Assembly: GCA_025808415.1 (NCBI GenBank)
Contig: CP075525.1
Coordinates: 3,457,501-3,521,500 of the forward strand
DNA from: Cyclobacteriaceae bacterium
GTDB taxonomy: Bacteria; Bacteroidota; Bacteroidia; Cytophagales; Cyclobacteriaceae
Length of the DNA stretch: 64,000 nt
Direction: 5' to 3'
This document shows positions 59,213 to 64,000 of this stretch, piece by piece. A model generated the notes under the pieces. That model saw only the letters and a program-made list of their open reading frames with translations, made no database searches and had not been told where the DNA came from. Numbering within the stretch: position 1 is the stretch's first letter; each line of letters starts with the position of its first letter. Made by a program: the position numbers and the translations under genes.

Positions 59213-62200
59213 ATGAGCAAAATTTTAGGACTTGACTTAGGAACAAACTCGATCGGTTGGGCTTTACGAAACCCGAACGCGACAGAAAATCAAATTGAAA
59301 AATTCGGAGTGCTGACTTTTAACAAGGGGGTAGGATTAGGAAAAACGGGCGAATATTCCTATGCAGCCGAACGCACAAAAAAACGTTCGACAAGAAGACT
59401 ATACCAAGCCCGAAAATACCGGCTATGGGCTACGCTTGAAGCCCTGATAACCGAAGGTTATTGTCCGTTAACTATTGCAGACTTAAACAAATGGCGACAT
59501 TACAGCAAGGAAGAAGCGCGCAAGAATAACAACGCAGGGCGTGTTTATCCGATTTGGAATACAGCATTTGATGCCTGGATAAAATTAGATTTTGATAATG
59601 ACGGCAAGCCAGACTACACAAGCCCGTATCAATTGCGTAAAGAATTAGCGGAAACACAGCTGGATTTTAATGAAGAAATAAACCGTTTTAAATTAGGCAG
59701 GGCCTTGTACCACATTGCGCAACGAAGAGGGTTTAAAAGTAGTCGCAAAGGTGCCGATGACGTAAAAGAGGAAGAAGTTGATGTTGTTGATGGGAATGAG
59801 ACTACACTTCAGAAATCAGAGCAAAAGAAAACAAACAAACTGAAAGAATTATTTCCTGATTATGATTCTTCAGTACCTATTGGAGTTTTCCTGGCAAACA
59901 AAGAAAATGAGGGACAAAGAATTCGACTTGATATTACACAATACCTTGTTCGTGAAAATTATAAAGATGAAATAAAGTACATTTTTAAAACGCAAGAATT
60001 AGGTCTTGAACATCCACTTTTCACTTCGTTGTGTGTTGCCTTTAAAACAATTAGAAATGGCAAAGAAAAGAGCTACATAGGTGGTGCAATTTTTTACAAA
60101 CGTCCATTGCGCTCGCAAAAAGGTCTAATTGGCCTGTGTACATTAGAACAAGAAACACGAATAGATAAAAAAACAAGAAAACAAATTCAAACGGGCAAAT
60201 ACCGCGCGCCCATCAGCCACCCAGCTTTTGAAACCTTCCGGGCTTGGGCATTTTTAAACAACCTTAAATTCAAACCATCTGCCGGGGAGAAACTTTCCTA
60301 TACAAACAATCCTAATGAGGCTAACAAAATTGAACTTCCTCTTTTGCAAGAGCTATACGAAAAATTCTTCTTGCGAACCAAAGGCTATTTTCCATTCTCG
60401 GAAATTGTCGAATTTTTAAAGAAAAAAGGGAAAGATTGGCAATTCAATTACTCGCTTAAAACAACTGTAACCGGATGCCCTGTCTCGGCTCGGTTAAAAG
60501 ACATTTTTGGTGATGATTTTTTGAATGTAAAGATTAAGAAAGACACAAAATCAAAATCCGGAAAGGATTACTACGATATTGAGGATATTTGGCACGTTTT
60601 ATTTAGCTATGAAGACCAGGAGTATGTGGCTGAATTGGCTGAGCACAAATTGAAACTTGAACCTGAGAAAGTAAAAAAATTTGTAATTGCATGGAACGCT
60701 TTACCCGTTGGTTACGGCATGTTGAGCTTGAATGCAATAAATAAAATAAATGTCTTTTTACAGAAAGGCTTAATTTATACCGAGGCTGTTTTGTTGGCCA
60801 ATATTCCTGAAATCTTGGGTAAAGATTTATGGCAACAAAATGAAAAAATGCTGTTAGACAGCATTGGTGAGGTTATTGAAGAAAATCGTCAGCAAAAAAC
60901 GATTCTTACCATTGTAAACAATCTTATTTCAAAACACAAAAATCTTGAAGCAAATGAAAAGTTTGGCAGTAAAAATTATATAATAGATGAGAGTGATTTA
61001 AAGCAGATTCAAATCACCATTGAAGAAACTATCGGAAAAGGTAAGTGGAATAGCTTTTCTGAACAGAGTAAGAAACGCATATTTGATACCGTTAAAGACT
61101 GTTATCAAGCCTATTTTACTAAACATGGAATTGTCAGGGATTCCGGAAGTAAAGAACGAATTGTCACCATTCAATCAAACGGCAGAAAATATTACAGGAC
61201 TGAGTCGGGTTATTACCAGTTGCCCAAACTAATTGATACATTAAAAGCGTTTCTACTTGATAACTTTGAAAGTCTTGACGAGAAGAGACTCTCAAAAATT
61301 TATCATCCTTCTGAAACCAATATTTACCCGCCTGCTAAGACTGATAAGGATGGAGTACTAAAGCTCGGCAGCCCCAAAACAGGTTCGTTTAAAAACCCAA
61401 TGGCTATGCGCACCTTACATGAACTGCGTAAGTTGATGAACTACATGATTGAAACCAATCAGATCGACAGCGAAACAAGAGTTGTGGTAGAGGTTGCGCG
61501 AGAGCTAAACGATGCCAACAAACGTTGGGCCATTGAAACCTGGCAACGCCAGCGCGAAGCAGAAAATCAGGAGTTTGCAGAGGCCATCAAGCAGCTTCTA
61601 AGCGAAGATGGAAGCATTAAAGCAAGCGCGTCAAGTAATGACGACATTGATAAGGTGCGCTTGTTTTATGAACAAAATGCTGAACAAATACTGCCGGAAG
61701 TTGCGGAAGCAGAAGGGGACGAGAAAGGGAAAAAGAAAAGAAAAAAATCTACTCAAAAAGATGAAGCCATCCGTTGGAGTGGACACGGTAAAAAACTGAT
61801 TGATAAATATAGGTTATGGAAAGAACAGGGCTACCAGTGCATATATACAGGCCGGTTTATCAAGTTAACGGATTTGTTCAATGAAAACGTCATTGATTTT
61901 GAACACACACTTCCACGAAGCAAATCCTTTGATAATTCTTTGGCTAACCTTACTGTTTGTTTTGCAGACTATAATCGCAGTGTCAAGAAAAATCAAATTC
62001 CTACCCAGCTTCTCAATTATGATAAAGAACATGACTTTGGCGGGAATATTGGAAAGTGCTCGGCCATAAAACCAAGATTAGAAACGTGGGAAGAGAGAGT
62101 AAAACGCATCAAACAACAAATTGATTTTTGGAAGACAAAATCCAAAAGAGCGGCTGATAAAACCTGGAAAGACGATGCCATTCGCCAACGGCACCTGTGG

Positions 62201-63643
62201 CAAATGGAATTGGATTACTGGCAAATCAAATTGGATAGGTTTACGATTACCGAGATTACAAGTGGATTCAAAAACAGCCAAAAGGTGGACACACAGCTTA
62301 TTTCAAAATATGCATTCCATTATTTGAAAACCTATTTTGACAAAGTGGATGTACAGAAGGGAAGCATAACATCGGAATTCAGAAAAATTTACCAACTGCA
62401 GCCTCCCGATGAGAAGAAAGATCGAAGCAGACATTCCCACCATGCCAAAGATGCGGCAGTATTAACGCTTATTCCTGTGGCCGCCAAACGCGATGCTATT
62501 TTAGAAAGGTATTATGAAGCGAAAGAAAAAAATCCAAAAGCCACATTTAAAGAAGAGCCTTATAAAGGTTTTAAGCGAGAGTTTATTTGGAGTATTAACG
62601 ACAATGTTTTGATAAACAACATTACCAACAATCAGGAATTAACACCTGCCAAGCGAAAAGTACGCAAACGCGGTAAAGAAGTATTTATTGAAAAACCGGA
62701 TGGAACGAAGGTCAACAAATGGGCAACAGGAGATAGTATCCGGGGGCAACTGCACCAGGAAACTTTTTATGGTGCAATAAAGCCTGCTAGAAAAGGAGAA
62801 AAAGGAAATTTATTGAAAGATGAAGAAGGAAAATTCATTCAGGAAGAGAGTTTAAAGTACGTATTAAGAATTCCATTTACCGCTGATTTCACCGGTGTTG
62901 ATAAAATAGTTGATGAGGGATTGAAAAAGCAAATAAATGAACACGTTCAAAGAGCTGGGAGTTTTAAGAAAGCTTTTGAAGAAGGTATTTACTTGTTAGA
63001 CAAAAATGGAAAGCCTAACGGAAATAAAATAAGGCATATACGTGTATGGGCAAGTGTTTCGGAGCCCCTGGCAATTAAAAAACAAACCAACCTCTCTGAT
63101 AAAGAATATAAGCAAAGTTATTGGGCGGCTAATGGAGAAAATTTTGCATATGGACTTTATGAAAACAAGCAAAACCAAAGGGGTTTTAGAATATTGAATC
63201 TTTATGATGCTGCGAAATTAAAAAAGACTTCAGCAATTTTAGAAGAAATGTTTGAACCGGAAATCGAAATACAGAAGCCTAAGGCCAGAGTTCAACTAAA
63301 GTATGTGCTCACCTCAGGATTGAAAGTGATTTTCTTAAACGAAAACTTATCCGAGCTTAGAGAGTCGGATGTTGATGAAAAAGAAATTTCTAATCGTCTT
63401 TATGTAATTGAAGGTTTTGAGAAAGACGGTCGTATCAGGTTCAAGCATCATATAGACAGCAGGACTGATAATCATTTGAAAGAACTGGAGGAAAGCTTTG
63501 GTAAGGCAATTTGGCAAGGGTTTTCAAAGATGAATTTCGAATCACCGTATCCTAAATTAAAACTTTCAAAAGACAATCTGAATATTGCAGTCGAAGGTTA
63601 TGATTTTGAAATAAAAATGGACGGAAAAATAAAATGGAGATAG
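59213..63643 (+). CDS. cas9: Cas9, type II (II-C-like), RNA-guided endonuclease
   Basis: Cas9 cuts DNA matched by a crRNA. From ATG 59213 the product is 1476 residues. RuvC-I is KILGLDLGTNSIGWA (Asp8); the Arg-rich bridge helix (RTKKRSTRRLYQARKYRLWA) is at about 54-75; RuvC-II is VVVEVARELNDANKRW (Glu760); HNH is VIDFEHTLPRSKSFDNSLAN (His898, with Asn921 in ADYNRSVKKN); RuvC-III is RHSHHAKDAAVLTL (His1077, Asp1080). The HNH motif has Glu897 where many Cas9s have Asp, as in other Bacteroidetes proteins of the EHT-PRS type. A Lys/Arg-rich linker (838-845) lies before HNH. The gene looks more A-rich than its neighbours, a possible sign of transfer. An upstream in-frame GTG (59165) would overlap the anti-repeat and is unlikely as start. 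Confidence 0.96.
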   Translation: MSKILGLDLGTNSIGWALRNPNATENQIEKFGVLTFNKGVGLGKTGEYSYAAERTKKRSTRRLYQARKYRLWATLEALITEGYCPLTIADLNKWRHYSKEEARKNNNAGRVYPIWNTAFDAWIKLDFDNDGKPDYTSPYQLRKELAETQLDFNEEINRFKLGRALYHIAQRRGFKSSRKGADDVKEEEVDVVDGNETTLQKSEQKKTNKLKELFPDYDSSVPIGVFLANKENEGQRIRLDITQYLVRENYKDEIKYIFKTQELGLEHPLFTSLCVAFKTIRNGKEKSYIGGAIFYKRPLRSQKGLIGLCTLEQETRIDKKTRKQIQTGKYRAPISHPAFETFRAWAFLNNLKFKPSAGEKLSYTNNPNEANKIELPLLQELYEKFFLRTKGYFPFSEIVEFLKKKGKDWQFNYSLKTTVTGCPVSARLKDIFGDDFLNVKIKKDTKSKSGKDYYDIEDIWHVLFSYEDQEYVAELAEHKLKLEPEKVKKFVIAWNALPVGYGMLSLNAINKINVFLQKGLIYTEAVLLANIPEILGKDLWQQNEKMLLDSIGEVIEENRQQKTILTIVNNLISKHKNLEANEKFGSKNYIIDESDLKQIQITIEETIGKGKWNSFSEQSKKRIFDTVKDCYQAYFTKHGIVRDSGSKERIVTIQSNGRKYYRTESGYYQLPKLIDTLKAFLLDNFESLDEKRLSKIYHPSETNIYPPAKTDKDGVLKLGSPKTGSFKNPMAMRTLHELRKLMNYMIETNQIDSETRVVVEVARELNDANKRWAIETWQRQREAENQEFAEAIKQLLSEDGSIKASASSNDDIDKVRLFYEQNAEQILPEVAEAEGDEKGKKKRKKSTQKDEAIRWSGHGKKLIDKYRLWKEQGYQCIYTGRFIKLTDLFNENVIDFEHTLPRSKSFDNSLANLTVCFADYNRSVKKNQIPTQLLNYDKEHDFGGNIGKCSAIKPRLETWEERVKRIKQQIDFWKTKSKRAADKTWKDDAIRQRHLWQMELDYWQIKLDRFTITEITSGFKNSQKVDTQLISKYAFHYLKTYFDKVDVQKGSITSEFRKIYQLQPPDEKKDRSRHSHHAKDAAVLTLIPVAAKRDAILERYYEAKEKNPKATFKEEPYKGFKREFIWSINDNVLINNITNNQELTPAKRKVRKRGKEVFIEKPDGTKVNKWATGDSIRGQLHQETFYGAIKPARKGEKGNLLKDEEGKFIQEESLKYVLRIPFTADFTGVDKIVDEGLKKQINEHVQRAGSFKKAFEEGIYLLDKNGKPNGNKIRHIRVWASVSEPLAIKKQTNLSDKEYKQSYWAANGENFAYGLYENKQNQRGFRILNLYDAAKLKKTSAILEEMFEPEIEIQKPKARVQLKYVLTSGLKVIFLNENLSELRESDVDEKEISNRLYVIEGFEKDGRIRFKHHIDSRTDNHLKELEESFGKAIWQGFSKMNFESPYPKLKLSKDNLNIAVEGYDFEIKMDGKIKWR

Positions 63644-63710
63644 GCCTCTACATTAATGACGTTTAAAAGAGTACGAAAAATTTAAACTAATTATATTACT
63701 ATACACACAT

Positions 63711-63751
63711 AGACCAGACAGGTTTTTTAAAACCTGTCTGGCCTCAGGTCT
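63711..63751. repeat. REP-like hairpin left of second RAYT
   Basis: AGACC (63711-63715), AGACAGGTTTT, TT, AAAACCTGTCT, a 7-base bulge, and GGTCT (63747-63751): an 11-bp inner and 5-bp outer stem. It shares only the outer AGACC/GGTCT with the 57106 palindrome, so the second RAYT seems to have its own cognate palindrome. The gap 63644-63775 between cas9 and the RAYT otherwise shows nothing else. Confidence 0.75.
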
Positions 63752-63775
63752 TAAATATTTAAAATTTTAAAACTG

Positions 63776-64000
63776 GTGGAACCTGGAAAATACTACCACA
63801 TTTACACCCATGCCAATGGCAGCGAAAACCTGTTTCGGGAAGGAGAGAACTACCGTTACTTCCTTCAACGTTTTGGGAGTTTTATTCCACCTGTAGCGCA
63901 TACGCTGGCCTACTGCCTTATGCCCAACCACCTGCACCTGTTGGTGCAAATCAAAAATGAAAGCAGCCTGGCCGAGGCATTGAAAGAATTGAAAAGGATT
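63776..64000 (+). CDS. RAYT transposase, 3' partial
   Basis: The frame runs off the right edge of the window. GTG 63776 starts VEPGKYYHIYTHANGSENLF, which aligns residue by residue with the first RAYT (METGKLYHLYTHANGAEDLF), so GTG is the likely start. It continues through YRYFLQRFGSFIPPVAHTLA and the HUH motif CLMPNHLHLLVQIKNESSLA. No damage is seen in the 75 visible codons, so this copy may be intact. It sits 25 bases after its hairpin and 132 bases after cas9, on the same strand. Confidence 0.85.
   Translation, partial: MEPGKYYHIYTHANGSENLFREGENYRYFLQRFGSFIPPVAHTLAYCLMPNHLHLLVQIKNESSLAEALKELKRI

Noticed and set aside
1..64000. CRISPR array
   Set aside because: No spaced direct repeats were seen. 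The CTATGGA tandem at 3894 is too short and lacks spacers, and the repeat-like segment at 59163 occurs once.
1..64000. tRNA or rRNA genes
   Set aside because: No cloverleaf-like or rRNA-like segments were noticed in the gaps.

Overview
The window looks like a chromosomal segment from a member of the Bacteroidetes, most likely a Cytophagales-type gliding or adhesive relative. The evidence is type IX secretion (T9SS) parts (PorT-like, PorE-like, PorP/SprF-like, and a large protein with the gliding-type C-terminal sorting domain), the phylum-specific DUF5606 gene, the porT-menG neighbourhood, and a near-perfect Bacteroidetes promoter (TTTG-N19-TAACTTTG at 30139-30169). No rRNA or tRNA gene was seen. 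Most of the window is compact housekeeping sequence with short gaps.

Layout. 1-8649: the end of a hybrid sensor/AraC regulator, a membrane/lipoprotein-like unknown, a beta-helix-like secreted protein, a repeat-containing surface protein with a T9SS sorting domain, its PorP/SprF partner and a secreted unknown. 8677-20145: pyrD, small envelope proteins, xerD, aroQ, a SerC-like aminotransferase, two tandem beta-barrel genes (the first frameshifted just after its signal peptide), marC, rnhA, a BASS-family transporter, a PlsC-like acyltransferase, a saccharopine dehydrogenase-like gene and cdd. 20384-30124: a signalling operon of cheR, receiver-less cheB, a membrane GAF protein, a large sensor ending in a PP2C phosphatase, siaB-like kinase, siaC-like switch protein, and a TerB-like/ABCG-type transporter fusion. 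30191-56536: a lipoprotein pair, hydrolase, SDR enzyme, porT, menG, a PorE-like OmpA protein, engB, DUF5606, fbp, lysC, a tyrosine phosphatase, enoyl-CoA hydratase, an AI-2E family protein, a multi-PAS histidine kinase with response regulator, DUF4403 and DUF6588 proteins, waaA, rsgA, a glycosyltransferase, further small enzymes, a second saccharopine dehydrogenase-like gene and nhaC. 56508-64000: an exonuclease, a decayed RAYT transposase with flanking palindromes, an MFS exporter, a probable tracrRNA on the minus strand, a long type II cas9, and the start of a second RAYT.

Two blocks stand out. First, the SiaA/B/C-type phosphorylation switch is linked to an ABCG-type transporter instead of the diguanylate cyclase (SiaD) known from Pseudomonas; the switch threonine falls at residue 68 here too. 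Second, cas9 has a divergent tracrRNA-like transcript with an anti-repeat and two intrinsic terminators, but no cas1, cas2 or CRISPR array in view. It lies between two RAYT/palindrome elements in the same orientation, and the one downstream occupies the place where adaptation genes are usually found.

Limits: all domain calls are by eye from motifs and gene order. No search, fold prediction or composition calculation was run.
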